A stretch of 64,000 nt of DNA, from contig CACKYY010000002.1 of assembly GCA_902604525.1 (NCBI GenBank), forward strand, positions 25,078-89,077. The letters are read 5' to 3'. The notes beneath the pieces are model-generated. The model saw nothing but the letters and a program-made list of their open reading frames with translations. It ran no database searches and had not been told where the DNA came from. This DNA comes from an uncultured Pelagibacteraceae bacterium. GTDB lineage: Bacteria; Pseudomonadota; Alphaproteobacteria; Pelagibacterales; Pelagibacteraceae. Of this stretch, positions 1 through 9,521 are shown piece after piece. The stretch's first letter is position 1; the number at the start of each line of letters is the position of its first letter. The translations under genes and the position numbers were made by a program.

Positions 1-57
1 TCTCATTTCATCTACTGTGACTTGAAGAGTTTTTTTTCTATTTCTTATAGGAATCAT
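1..57 (-). CDS. N-terminus of an unidentified CDS running off the left edge (MIPIRNRKKTLQVTVDEMR...)
   Basis: Reverse strand has an ATG at 57 followed by 19 open codons to the window edge; divergent from the 84..557 ORF. Confidence 0.4.
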   Translation of the reverse strand, partial: MIPIRNRKKTLQVTVDEMR

Positions 58-83
58 GATTAGATTGAATATAATATAATTAA

Positions 84-557
84 ATGATCGAACAAATTTA
101 TACTTATTTTACAATTGAAACGCTTTATATGTGGATTAATTTAGGGGTTATCCCTTTCTGGCTTATTTTAATCTTTTTTCCACAATCTTATTTATGTCGA
201 TTTTTTGTAACCTCTATTTTCCCATTTGTGTTACTAAGCGGTATTTATATTTTTATTTTATATAAATCCTTGCTAATTGATTATGATTTTGAGGGAAATT
301 TTAATCTTTATTTGGGTCTAAATGAATTATCCAGATTATTTGAGGACTCATTGTACTTAATGATTTTCTGGACTCATTTCATAGCTATAAATTTATTTGT
401 TGGTGGATGGATTGTTAAGGATGCTCAAAAATTTTCAATTAATAAAATTCTGCTTGCAGCACCATTGATAATTACATATTTGATAGGACCGTTTGGTGTT
501 TTTGTTTATTGGATAATTAGAATTTTTTATGCAAAAAGAATAAATTTATATGAGTAA
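84..557 (+). CDS. ABA4-like (DUF4281) membrane protein
   Basis: 157 aa ORF, multiple TM helices, pattern resembling the DUF4281/ABA4-like family. Confidence 0.6.
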   Translation: MIEQIYTYFTIETLYMWINLGVIPFWLILIFFPQSYLCRFFVTSIFPFVLLSGIYIFILYKSLLIDYDFEGNFNLYLGLNELSRLFEDSLYLMIFWTHFIAINLFVGGWIVKDAQKFSINKILLAAPLIITYLIGPFGVFVYWIIRIFYAKRINLYE

Positions 558-1128
558 TCATATAGATTTTTATTTTGATTTTATAAGCCCATACGCCTTT
601 ATCGCTTATAAAAATATTATCAAAATTGAAAATATAAAATTCAATTATAAGCCTATTCTATTAGGTGGGTTGCATAATTTGGTTGATATAACTGCACCAG
701 CTCTTAACAAATTTAAATTAAAAAATATGAAAAATGATTGTGAATTGATTTCTAAAAAAAATAAAATTAGTTTTATCTGGAATTCAAAGTTTCCAATTAA
801 TTCACTTTATATAATGAGAGGTTTCTTGGCAGTAGAAGAGAGTAAGAAAAAGGATTATTTAGAAACTTTTTTTAATGCTTATTGGCAAAATGATACGGAT
901 TTAACTGATGAAAAAAATATAATTCAATTAATAGAAAATTTAAGTATCAATCACGAAGAATTTTTTAAAAGTATTTCTAAACAAGAAATTAAAGATGAAT
1001 TAAAAAAATTTACTAGTGAAGCCTTTAAAAAAGAAATTTTTGGGGCCCCCACATTTATTGTTAATAATAAAATTTTTTGGGGACAGGATCGTTTAAATTA
1101 TGCTTTAGATGAATTTAAAAATAATTAA
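550..1128 (+). CDS. 2-hydroxychromene-2-carboxylate isomerase / DsbA-family protein
   Basis: N-terminal FYFDFISPYAF, C-terminal FGAPTFIVNNKIFWGQDR. Confidence 0.85.
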   Translation: MSNHIDFYFDFISPYAFIAYKNIIKIENIKFNYKPILLGGLHNLVDITAPALNKFKLKNMKNDCELISKKNKISFIWNSKFPINSLYIMRGFLAVEESKKKDYLETFFNAYWQNDTDLTDEKNIIQLIENLSINHEEFFKSISKQEIKDELKKFTSEAFKKEIFGAPTFIVNNKIFWGQDRLNYALDEFKNN

Positions 1129-1508
1129 ACTATTTTAAATTTACTTTGTCTGATAGCTCCAAATCCACCATCTATATGAGAAACATTTTTAAATCCCATA
1201 TCTTTTAAAGTTTTTGCTGCGAGAGCAGATCTTAATCCACCAGCACAGAATAAAACCATTTCTTTTTCCTGATCAAGTTTTCCTTCTTGAAAATATGGGC
1301 TTCCTGGATCAAGCCAAAATTCTAACATTCCTCTCGGAATATGGTGGGAGCCTTCTACTTTTCCATCACGTTCCAGCTCTCTAATATCTCTTATATCAAT
1401 TAAATTACATTTATTATCCTCAAGTAATTTAACTGCTTCATCAGTGTCAATTGTTTTTATCTCTTTTAAAGCATTATCAACAAGAGTTTTAGATGATAGG
1501 ATTGACAT
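1125..1508 (-). CDS. Rhodanese-like domain protein
   Basis: LIDIRDIRELERDGKVEGSHHIPRG ... LFCAGGLRSALAA; likely start is the internal Met (MSILSSK) at 1508. Confidence 0.85.
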   Translation of the reverse strand: MSILSSKTLVDNALKEIKTIDTDEAVKLLEDNKCNLIDIRDIRELERDGKVEGSHHIPRGMLEFWLDPGSPYFQEGKLDQEKEMVLFCAGGLRSALAAKTLKDMGFKNVSHIDGGFGAIRQSKFKIV

Positions 1509-1526
1509 AAAAATATAATTTAACTT

Positions 1527-2555
1527 ATGAAACTTCAAAATCAAAACATAAAATCAAATTTTTTAAAAAAAATTTTTATTAAAATCTGTAGAAAACTTGA
1601 TTTTGAAATTATAGATCAAGGAAAACTGCATTTACCAGTAATGAGTAAATATGGTCATAATAACTTATCAAAAATAGGTAAAGAGTCTCTTATATTACCA
1701 ATGGGCAGAACAAAAATTACTAGATCAGTGAAATCACTCAATATTATTCTCAGAACTTGCGCTTCGGTTAATATGTTATCCCAATCTAAAAAAAGAGTTT
1801 TTAATTTAAAAAAAGAAGATTATTCACTTAAAACATTAACCTCTTTAATTAATTCAATTAACAATAGTAAAAAATTATTTAAAAAAATTAGATTAAAGTT
1901 CACCATTATTGATCATAACTCTGATGAAAAAATTGTTAAAAAAATGAAAAAACTATTAAAGGTACAATTTTTTAAAAGTGAAATAATAAAATTAAATATA
2001 GAGCATTATAAAAAAAACATAAAAAAACTTAATCAAGAAGGAAAAAAAGTTACCGACAATCAAATTTCTAATATGTGTAATATAAATCAGTCCTTAAATT
2101 TAGGAAAAGACTGTGATGACTTAGTTTATTTTGTTGAAGACGATTACATTCATTCAGTAAATGCTATTGCAGAAATGATTTATACTTATGAAAGAATTTC
2201 TAGTCAAACTGGGAAAGAATTAATCATATGTCCATCTGACTATCCATATTTGTATAATAAATTAGAAAATTCAAATATTTTTTTGGGTCATGGACATCAC
2301 TGGCGATCTATAAATGAAACTTTGTGTACTTTTTTAACAAGTTCAAAGATTGTTAATAAACATTTTAAGAAATTTGTTAGTGCTTGTGAATTTGAACATA
2401 ATCCTTTTGAAAAACCTTTTCATGATATATATAAAACTGAGCTGTGTATTAGTCCAATGCCAGCAATAGCAGTTCATTATACTAACATTAACTCTATTTA
2501 TGGTTTATCACCTTTGATAAATTATAAAAAACTATGGAATAAAAATAAGATATGA
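1527..2555 (+). CDS. Hypothetical protein, possibly GT-A type glycosyltransferase (VEDDY motif)
   Basis: 342 aa ORF; DDLVYFVEDDYIH resembles an acidic nucleotide-sugar/metal motif. Confidence 0.5.
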   Translation: MKLQNQNIKSNFLKKIFIKICRKLDFEIIDQGKLHLPVMSKYGHNNLSKIGKESLILPMGRTKITRSVKSLNIILRTCASVNMLSQSKKRVFNLKKEDYSLKTLTSLINSINNSKKLFKKIRLKFTIIDHNSDEKIVKKMKKLLKVQFFKSEIIKLNIEHYKKNIKKLNQEGKKVTDNQISNMCNINQSLNLGKDCDDLVYFVEDDYIHSVNAIAEMIYTYERISSQTGKELIICPSDYPYLYNKLENSNIFLGHGHHWRSINETLCTFLTSSKIVNKHFKKFVSACEFEHNPFEKPFHDIYKTELCISPMPAIAVHYTNINSIYGLSPLINYKKLWNKNKI

Positions 2556-3022
2556 CATTAAAAATTAATTCAAAAGCACCAGCTTTTACATCACCTTCTA
2601 CATCTAAAAATAATTATTCTTTAAAAGACTCTTTTGGAAAATATGTTGTTTTATACTTCTATCCTAAAGATGACACTCCTGGATGTACAATTGAAACTAA
2701 TGAATTTAATAAATTACTGCCTAAATTTAAAAAATTAAAATGTGAAGTTTATGGTATTTCGAAAGATGGCTTAAAAAGTCACAATAAATTTAGAGATAAA
2801 TATAAAATTAAATTTGATTTAATAGCTGACGAAGAGTTAAAAGTCTTAAAAAAATATAAAGTATGGAAAAAGAAAAAATTTATGGGTAAGGAATTTATGG
2901 GAATTGTTAGAACTACATATTTACTCGATAAAAAAGGTCAAATATTAAAGGTTTGGAACAACGTCAAAGCCAAAGACCATGCTGATGAGGTCTTAGAAAC
3001 CCTTAAAAGTATTACAAAATAA
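2552..3022 (+). CDS. bcp: Thioredoxin-dependent peroxiredoxin (Bcp type)
   Basis: YFYPKDDTPGCTIETNEF motif. Confidence 0.92.
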   Translation: MTLKINSKAPAFTSPSTSKNNYSLKDSFGKYVVLYFYPKDDTPGCTIETNEFNKLLPKFKKLKCEVYGISKDGLKSHNKFRDKYKIKFDLIADEELKVLKKYKVWKKKKFMGKEFMGIVRTTYLLDKKGQILKVWNNVKAKDHADEVLETLKSITK

Positions 3023-3044
3023 AAAGGCCCCTTTCGGGGCCTTT
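3023..3044 (+). terminator. Intrinsic terminator downstream of bcp
   Basis: Perfect AAAGGCCCC-TTTC-GGGGCCTTT hairpin directly after the stop codon. Confidence 0.8.
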
Positions 3045-3148
3045 GCTTAACTAACAAGAGAGAGAGATATTTTGTTAATTTTTTTTTGTTAGGAGCTCTT
3101 CAATGAGATAACGACATGGAGATCGAAGAGCCCCTATATTGCATGCAA

Positions 3149-4450
3149 TTAGTCTCGTATTGCGTATGCTATTACACCAGTTTCGGTTACGTCAGTACCT
3201 TTGGATTCAGCCTCTTTACTTAATCTAATTCCAAACGTGGCCTTCATAACTGAGAACACGATATATGACACAACAAATACAAAAATGTTTATTGATAGCA
3301 CACCAACTACCTGTGCACTAAATGATGCATCAGTGTTTGTCAGTGGTACCGCAAGTGTTCCCCAAATTCCCGCAAACATGTGAGCTGGAATTGCACCTAC
3401 AACGTCGTCAAGTTTGAAACTGAACAATAATTTAGTTCCAAATACAACAAGTAAACCACCTACTGCTCCAATGAAAATTGCAGCTAGAGGTGTTGGTGCT
3501 AATGGTTCAGCAGTTACTGCAACTAATCCACCAATTGCTCCATTTAACATTTGCACAACATCTGTTTTACCGTACATTAATCTTGTTATTGTTGCTGCAG
3601 CCATTACACCACCACAAGCAGCAAGATTAGTATTAATAAAAATATTAGATACAGCAACTGCGTCAGCAAATGTTCCAATCGCTAATTGAGATCCTCCGTT
3701 GAACCCAAACCAACCTAACCATAGGATAAATACACCTATTGTTACTAATGGAATAGAAGATGCAGCAAAAGGTTTCATAGCTCTAGCTTCACCTTTACTG
3801 TCAAATCTTCCTGTACGCGAACCTAGCAACATTATCCCAGCTAGTGCTGCTGCACCACCTGTTGAGTGTACTAATGTTGAACCAGCGAAATCTGAGAAGC
3901 CAAGTTCTGCCAACCAGCCTCCACCCCACTGCCAACCCATTACTATTGGATAAATAATTCCTGCTAAAATTGCTGCGAATAGAAAGAACGGCCAAAGTTT
4001 AACTCTTTCAGCCATTGCTCCTGAACAAATTGAAACTGTTGTTGCACAGAAAACCATTTGGAAATACCAGTCAGAACCATCTGCATATCCAGTATCAACT
4101 GAACTTGCATCTGACCATGGAGTAAATGTTCCAATGTATCCACCTTCTGGGATTCCATACGCTAAGTTATATCCAAACAACCAAAACATTATTCCCGCAA
4201 TTGAATAAAGACCAATGTTCTTTGCACAAATTACCGAAACACTTTTTGAAGTTACCATACCAGATTCTAGCATCGCAAATCCTGCTGCCATAAACATGAC
4301 TAGGAAACCACAAATTAGAAATAGTAGTGAATTGAATATAGCTTGAACTTCAGCAGAAACAGTTGTTTCTGCCATTCCTGCACTACTCATGCTTAATAAA
4401 AATATTAAACTAAGAAGTGGCGCAGATATTCTTTTTATTAATTTAGTCAT
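3149..4450 (-). CDS. amt: Ammonium transporter
   Basis: Amt family sequence with signal peptide and the HSTGG / VGAIPAHMFAGIWGTLAV region; strong GGAGGT Shine-Dalgarno. Confidence 0.95.
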   Translation of the reverse strand: MTKLIKRISAPLLSLIFLLSMSSAGMAETTVSAEVQAIFNSLLFLICGFLVMFMAAGFAMLESGMVTSKSVSVICAKNIGLYSIAGIMFWLFGYNLAYGIPEGGYIGTFTPWSDASSVDTGYADGSDWYFQMVFCATTVSICSGAMAERVKLWPFFLFAAILAGIIYPIVMGWQWGGGWLAELGFSDFAGSTLVHSTGGAAALAGIMLLGSRTGRFDSKGEARAMKPFAASSIPLVTIGVFILWLGWFGFNGGSQLAIGTFADAVAVSNIFINTNLAACGGVMAAATITRLMYGKTDVVQMLNGAIGGLVAVTAEPLAPTPLAAIFIGAVGGLLVVFGTKLLFSFKLDDVVGAIPAHMFAGIWGTLAVPLTNTDASFSAQVVGVLSINIFVFVVSYIVFSVMKATFGIRLSKEAESKGTDVTETGVIAYAIRD

Positions 4451-4547
4451 AAGACCTCCACTGTTAAAGGAAGGTTTATATTTTTTAATAAAACTAAAAA
4501 CTAACGCTGATTAGGAAAATTGGCTATGCGGTATTTGCATATAGAAA

Positions 4548-4581
4548 CAGCCCTAACGTGTAATTTTTTACATTAGGGCTG
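4548..4581 (-). terminator. Terminator-like hairpin downstream of the HU gene
   Basis: CAGCCCTAA...TTAGGGCTG stem extended by TGTAA/TTACA with a 2-nt bulge. Confidence 0.65.
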
Positions 4582-4593
4582 TTAAGAAAAATG

Positions 4594-4869
4594 CTATTTA
4601 TTAAACACTTCTTTTAAAGCTTTTGCGGGTAAAAATTTTACCTTTTGAGAAGCAGCAATTTGAATTTGCTCACCTGTTCTAGGGTTTCTTCCAACTCTAG
4701 CTTTTCTTTTAGCTACTTTATAAGTACCAAATCCAGCAATTTTCACTGAATCATCCCCTTTTAAAGCATCTAAAATAGTATTAGTAATTGTATCAAATGT
4801 TCGCTCCGCATCAGCTTTGCTCAAGTTTAGTGAGCCTGAAAGCTTTGCAATTAGTTGTTTTTTGTTCAT
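4594..4869 (-). CDS. hup: HU family DNA-binding protein
   Basis: MNKKQLIAKLSG...GFGTYKVAKRKARVGRNPRTGEQIQIAASQKVKFLPAKALKEVFN. Confidence 0.95.
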   Translation of the reverse strand: MNKKQLIAKLSGSLNLSKADAERTFDTITNTILDALKGDDSVKIAGFGTYKVAKRKARVGRNPRTGEQIQIAASQKVKFLPAKALKEVFNK

Positions 4870-5026
4870 TTTAGCTCCGGTTTTATTGGTTAATATTCAT
4901 ACTTGTCATAAACGTTGATAAATCAAGCTTTTTTTTAGTGTTAAAAAATTCATATAACACAACATGTTGTAAAAATAGAAAAAAGTATTGAATTTACTTA
5001 CTTTTTTAAAGTTAAGGAAAATTTTA

Positions 5027-6139
5027 TTAACTAAATAAACCTAAATCTTTTAGATCATTAAAAGTTGTGAAAAACATTAATGATAGCAACAAAAACAAAC
5101 CGATTCGAAAAAAACCTTCTTGTGTTTTTTGCGACAAAGGACGGCCTAAAACCTTTTCAAATGCGTAAAACATTAAATGACCTCCATCAAGCATTGGTAT
5201 TGGAAATAAATTGATTAGACCTAGACTAATAGAGATATAAGCCATCATACTGATAAAAGCTAACACTCCAAAAGTTGCAACTTGACCAGAAATTTTAGCA
5301 ATTCTAATTGGACCACCAAGTTGAGAAGTATCTGCTTTTCCCAATATCATTCCACCAATATATTTCAATGATGATGTGCTTACATAATATACTTCATTAG
5401 CTGCGTGATATAATGCCTGTGCAGGGCCTAATTTTATATGATTAACCTCGTTATTATAAGCCCCAAGTTTTATTCCAACCATTCTTTTATTAATTTTATT
5501 TCCTAATCCATCCTCACCTTCAACAATATTAGGTTTAACTTTTAAGATTAACTCCTCATAAGATCGTTTAACTTTGAAATCAATAATGTCTCCTGTTGAC
5601 ATGGTAATAAATTTAGAGACCTCCATGATACTTTTAACTTTATTTCCATCTATTTCTAAAATCACATCTTGATTTTTAAGTCCTCCTATCATTGCTGGGC
5701 TATCTTTTTGTACCTGATTAATGACTGCTGGAGTAAAGTCTTTACCAACGAATATATATATTGAAAAAAATATGACTAAAGCCAACAAAAAATTTGCCAA
5801 AGGTCCCCCAAAAACTATTAAAACTCTTTGATACAAAGGTTTTAAAATAAATAACTTTTCTCTCTCTTCTTCGTTATATTTTTCAAGTATTTCTTGGTGG
5901 TCTGATTGAGAGTATACATTTCTATCACCGAAAAATTTTACATAACCCCCTAGTGGTATTGCGCATATCTTCCAACGAGTTCCATGTTTGTCATTCCAGC
6001 CAAATAATTCTTTACCAAATCCAATTGAAAAATCAGTGACTCCTACTCCATATTTTCTAGCAAAATAATAATGACCATATTCGTGAATGAATACCACTAC
6101 TAAAATTAGAACTAAAAACGGGATTATATATGTCAACAT
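5027..6139 (-). CDS. rseP: RIP metalloprotease RseP (site-2 protease) with PDZ domain
   Basis: HEYGHYYFARKYGV zinc motif, GGPLANFLLAL, PMLDGGHLMFYAFE. Confidence 0.95.
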   Translation of the reverse strand: MLTYIIPFLVLILVVVFIHEYGHYYFARKYGVGVTDFSIGFGKELFGWNDKHGTRWKICAIPLGGYVKFFGDRNVYSQSDHQEILEKYNEEEREKLFILKPLYQRVLIVFGGPLANFLLALVIFFSIYIFVGKDFTPAVINQVQKDSPAMIGGLKNQDVILEIDGNKVKSIMEVSKFITMSTGDIIDFKVKRSYEELILKVKPNIVEGEDGLGNKINKRMVGIKLGAYNNEVNHIKLGPAQALYHAANEVYYVSTSSLKYIGGMILGKADTSQLGGPIRIAKISGQVATFGVLAFISMMAYISISLGLINLFPIPMLDGGHLMFYAFEKVLGRPLSQKTQEGFFRIGLFLLLSLMFFTTFNDLKDLGLFS

Positions 6140-6264
6140 AAGCTAAATATATTAAAAATTAGCATTATAACAACCATGCATTCATCATTAATCCTGACAC
6201 TTTTTGTCCTTTCATCAGCTAAATTTGATTAAATAGTGATAATAATATAATCAACATTAAATAT

Positions 6265-6750
6265 ATGCCCTCTTTTGATGTAGTTAGTAAAATAAACCAC
6301 CAAGAATTTGATAACGCTCTGTCAAACTGTTTAAGAGAAATTAGTAACCGCTTCGATTTTAAAGGGTTACATATCTCTATAGAGCGAAAAGAAAATTTAA
6401 TTACAACTCTTGCCCCAGATGAATTGAAATTAAGGCAAGTTAATGAGTTATTGCAAACTCATTTAATCAGACGAAAAGTTGATCCAAGAGTACTTAATAT
6501 GAAAAGTTCAGAAAGCGCATCCGGAGGATCTATTAGACAATTAAGTGAATTAAAGGAGGGTATTAGTCAAGAAAATGCAAAAAAAGTAATTGCTGATATA
6601 AAAAAACTTAAACTAAAGATACAAATAAAAATTCAAGGAGATGAATTGAGAGTGGATGGTAAAAAGAAAGATGAACTTCAAGAAGCAATTAGTGCCATAA
6701 AATCTATTGATATTGGTCTTCCTATAGAATTTGTAAATTTTAGAGATTAA
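6265..6750 (+). CDS. yajQ: YajQ family cyclic-di-GMP-binding-like protein
   Basis: MPSFDVVSKINHQEFDNAL...NRFDFKG...INLPIEF-type C-terminus. Confidence 0.92.
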   Translation: MPSFDVVSKINHQEFDNALSNCLREISNRFDFKGLHISIERKENLITTLAPDELKLRQVNELLQTHLIRRKVDPRVLNMKSSESASGGSIRQLSELKEGISQENAKKVIADIKKLKLKIQIKIQGDELRVDGKKKDELQEAISAIKSIDIGLPIEFVNFRD

Positions 6751-6836
6751 TCCTTGATTAAACTATTCATTGTATTTGGTTTAAAAAGATATAAGCATCC
6801 ATCATAAATACTTAATATATACCTTTTCCTATCCTA

Positions 6837-8303
6837 ATGAATTTCTCAGATTTACAAATTGAAAATAAGCTTAAAAAGTCAATTGAACTAGCTGATTTTA
6901 AAACTCCCACTCCAATTCAAAGTCAATCAATTCCAATCAGTCTTGAGGGTAGAGATATTTTAGGGACCGCACAAACTGGAACGGGTAAAACTTTAGCCTT
7001 TACCGTCCCAATGATTAATAAATTAATTAAAGATAAGCAGGCAATGGCATTAATTGTTTGTCCTACAAGAGAACTTGCAACACAGGTAATGGCAACCATT
7101 TTAAAATTAAATGTTAGAGAAATAGGAATTGGAAATGCTCTTTTAATTGGTGGTGAGAGCATGCAAAAGCAACTTAGAAAGTTAGGCAAACGTGCAAGAA
7201 TAATAGTTGGTACTCCTGGACGAATTAATGATCACTTAAACAGAAAAAGTTTAGATTTATCAAAAGTTAATTATTTAGTCTTAGATGAGACTGACCGTAT
7301 GCTTGATATGGGTTTTACTCCTCAAATAGAACAGATTTTAAATTTTATACCAAAAGAACATCAAACATTATTATTTTCAGCAACTCTACCAAATGATATT
7401 TTAAAAATATCTCAAAGGTATCTAAATAATCCAGAAAGAATATCTGTTGGATCTTTATCAGCCCCAATTGATAAAATTAAGCAAGAAACATTTGAGGTTT
7501 CGCAGGATAAAAAATATCATGAACTAATCAATCAACTTGTAGAGAGAAGTGGGTCCATCTTAGTATTTGTTAAAACTAAACATGGTGCAGATAAAATAGT
7601 TAAAAGACTTAAATATGATGGTCATAAAGCTGATGCTATTCATGGAAACTTAAGACAAAGTAAACGAGACAGAGTTATCAATGGATTTAGAAATGGACAC
7701 AGTCGTATCCTAATTGCAACCGATGTTGCAGCACGTGGGTTAGATATCCCAGTTATCAAACATGTTATTAATTACGATCTACCACAAGTTCCAGAAGATT
7801 ATGTTCATCGAATAGGACGAACCGGTAGAGCTGGTAAAGAAGGTTCTGCTTTAACCTTTTTAACACCAAGTGATCGATCCATGTGGAATTCTATAAGTAA
7901 ATTAATAGATCCAAATTACAAACCACGTCAAAGAGATAGAAATCAAAAAAAAAGTTTTAGGGGAGGTAAAAAAGGTAAGGCTACATTTAACAAAAAAAGA
8001 AAATTTAATGATAACAAAAAAGGTAGATTCAGAGATAAAAAGAAGTTCTTTAAGAACAATGAGGATAAAAAAACTAATTTTAAAGGAAAAAATAAATTTT
8101 TTAAAAAAGATGGAGATAAAAAATCAAAATTTAAGGACAAGAAAAAATCTTTTGGCTTTACCAATAATCCAAAATATTTTGGTAAAAAAACAGATGATGT
8201 AGTTGAAAAAGACAATAAAAGAACCTCTTTTAAAGGAAAAAAAAAATTCACAAAAAGACAAAGACCTAAAAAATTTTCATTTAAAAAGCATAAAAAGAAA
8301 TAA
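6837..8303 (+). CDS. DEAD-box ATP-dependent RNA helicase with long Lys-rich C-terminal tail
   Basis: AQTGTGKT, PTRELA, DETD, SAT, HRIGRTGR motifs; basic low-complexity tail. Confidence 0.95.
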   Translation: MNFSDLQIENKLKKSIELADFKTPTPIQSQSIPISLEGRDILGTAQTGTGKTLAFTVPMINKLIKDKQAMALIVCPTRELATQVMATILKLNVREIGIGNALLIGGESMQKQLRKLGKRARIIVGTPGRINDHLNRKSLDLSKVNYLVLDETDRMLDMGFTPQIEQILNFIPKEHQTLLFSATLPNDILKISQRYLNNPERISVGSLSAPIDKIKQETFEVSQDKKYHELINQLVERSGSILVFVKTKHGADKIVKRLKYDGHKADAIHGNLRQSKRDRVINGFRNGHSRILIATDVAARGLDIPVIKHVINYDLPQVPEDYVHRIGRTGRAGKEGSALTFLTPSDRSMWNSISKLIDPNYKPRQRDRNQKKSFRGGKKGKATFNKKRKFNDNKKGRFRDKKKFFKNNEDKKTNFKGKNKFFKKDGDKKSKFKDKKKSFGFTNNPKYFGKKTDDVVEKDNKRTSFKGKKKFTKRQRPKKFSFKKHKKK

Positions 8304-8306
8304 GAT

Positions 8307-8933
8307 TTAATTAGAAATCTTTTGGATCAATGAGGCTGTATTGTTTGTGGGTTTATTTACATCCTTTGAAACCTTATGAAAAATAAGATCAGGAACTTTA
8401 CGTTCATTCAAAAAGGCTGAGCCCTGTAGCTCTAAATTTAAATAACGATTTACATCTGCGTGATTAAGGATTACAGGCTGACGGTGATGAATTTCTTTAA
8501 TATTTTCTTTTGCTTCTTCTGTAATTAAACAAAATTGGTCCTCTTCAAAAATACCAGCAAAATAAATTACATTACTATCTTTTCTAACAAAATAATGAGG
8601 AGTTTTTTCATTCTCTTCCCTCTTCCATTCATAAAAACCATCTGCAACAGCAACACATCGATGATTTTTAATCAGTTTTTTAAATGAAACCTTTTCATCA
8701 ATCGTTTCTAATCTTGCATTAATCAATGCTTTGAATTTTTTATTTTTTACCCAACTAGGCACTAATCCCCACTTTAAAGCCTCTAAAGTGTTACCATTTT
8801 TATATTTTTTTATAACTGGAAGTTTTTGATAAGGATGAGCGTTATAATTTTCTGTATCCTCAACTTGAATAGCAGATTTTACTAAAGAAGAAGTTTTAGT
8901 AACTGGATTTTTAACAACATACCTTCCGCACAT
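8307..8933 (-). CDS. SOS response-associated peptidase (SRAP/YedK/HMCES family)
   Basis: MCGRYV start with catalytic Cys2; RLETIDEKVSFK, DGFYEWKR, HHRQPVIL. Confidence 0.92.
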   Translation of the reverse strand: MCGRYVVKNPVTKTSSLVKSAIQVEDTENYNAHPYQKLPVIKKYKNGNTLEALKWGLVPSWVKNKKFKALINARLETIDEKVSFKKLIKNHRCVAVADGFYEWKREENEKTPHYFVRKDSNVIYFAGIFEEDQFCLITEEAKENIKEIHHRQPVILNHADVNRYLNLELQGSAFLNERKVPDLIFHKVSKDVNKPTNNTASLIQKISN

Positions 8934-9481
8934 TATATTGATTGTTGTTTAATTAATTCTTCTATTTGTCTTATCATGATTTCCGGAGATTGCATTGATG
9001 GGTGTATCTCTTTTGCCTGCTGATAACTAAGAATTGCTTTTTCATAATTTTTTAATTGTATATTTACTAAACCTTGTCCTGCCAAAGCACCAAAATGTCT
9101 TTCTTCTATTGCTAAAACTTTATCAATATCATCTTGAGATTTTTTGAATTCTCCTATCAAATAAAAAACTGTTGCTCTTTTATTCCATGCTTCAGCCCAA
9201 TTTTGATCAAGATTTATAACCTCTGTAAAAATCTCTATTGCTTTACTTAGTTGTTGATTTCTTACAAACTGAGAGCCTTCCTCTAACCTTGCAGTAAGTT
9301 TTGCATCAGTTGGATGAGTACTCCAAATTTTCCATATTTCCTGTTCAACAATAGATGATACTTTTGACTTATTGGCCTTTAACTCATTGAATAATTGGTT
9401 AAGTCTTACATCTCTTTCATTTGAAAAGGAGCTCGTCTGAGAAAATAAATAAAATAAGAATATTAAAAAAAACCTTTTCAT
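8933..9481 (-). CDS. TPR repeat protein, probably exported
   Basis: Signal-like N-terminus and TPR motifs (WAEAWNKRATVFYLIGEFKKSQDDIDKVL). Confidence 0.75.
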   Translation of the reverse strand: MKRFFLIFLFYLFSQTSSFSNERDVRLNQLFNELKANKSKVSSIVEQEIWKIWSTHPTDAKLTARLEEGSQFVRNQQLSKAIEIFTEVINLDQNWAEAWNKRATVFYLIGEFKKSQDDIDKVLAIEERHFGALAGQGLVNIQLKNYEKAILSYQQAKEIHPSMQSPEIMIRQIEELIKQQSI

Positions 9482-9521
9482 AGTTTGATATTATCAAAAA
9501 AGAGTTTTGGAGTCTTTGGTC

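Noticed and set aside
3201-3953. Three plus-strand ORFs (3201..3383, 3414..3689, 3699..3953) and two minus ORFs (3801..3995, 3964..4158) within amt
   Set aside because: Antisense or alternate-frame ORFs over the clearly coding amt gene; low-information sequences with no family signal
4451-4547. Possible sigma-54/NtrC-type promoter or riboswitch upstream of amt
   Set aside because: No convincing -24/-12 element or known riboswitch consensus; only a good Shine-Dalgarno could be supported
6923-8251. Antisense and alternate-frame ORFs 6923..7189, 7943..8251 and 8008..8202 over the helicase gene
   Set aside because: Explained by the conserved helicase frame and its low-complexity AAA-rich tail
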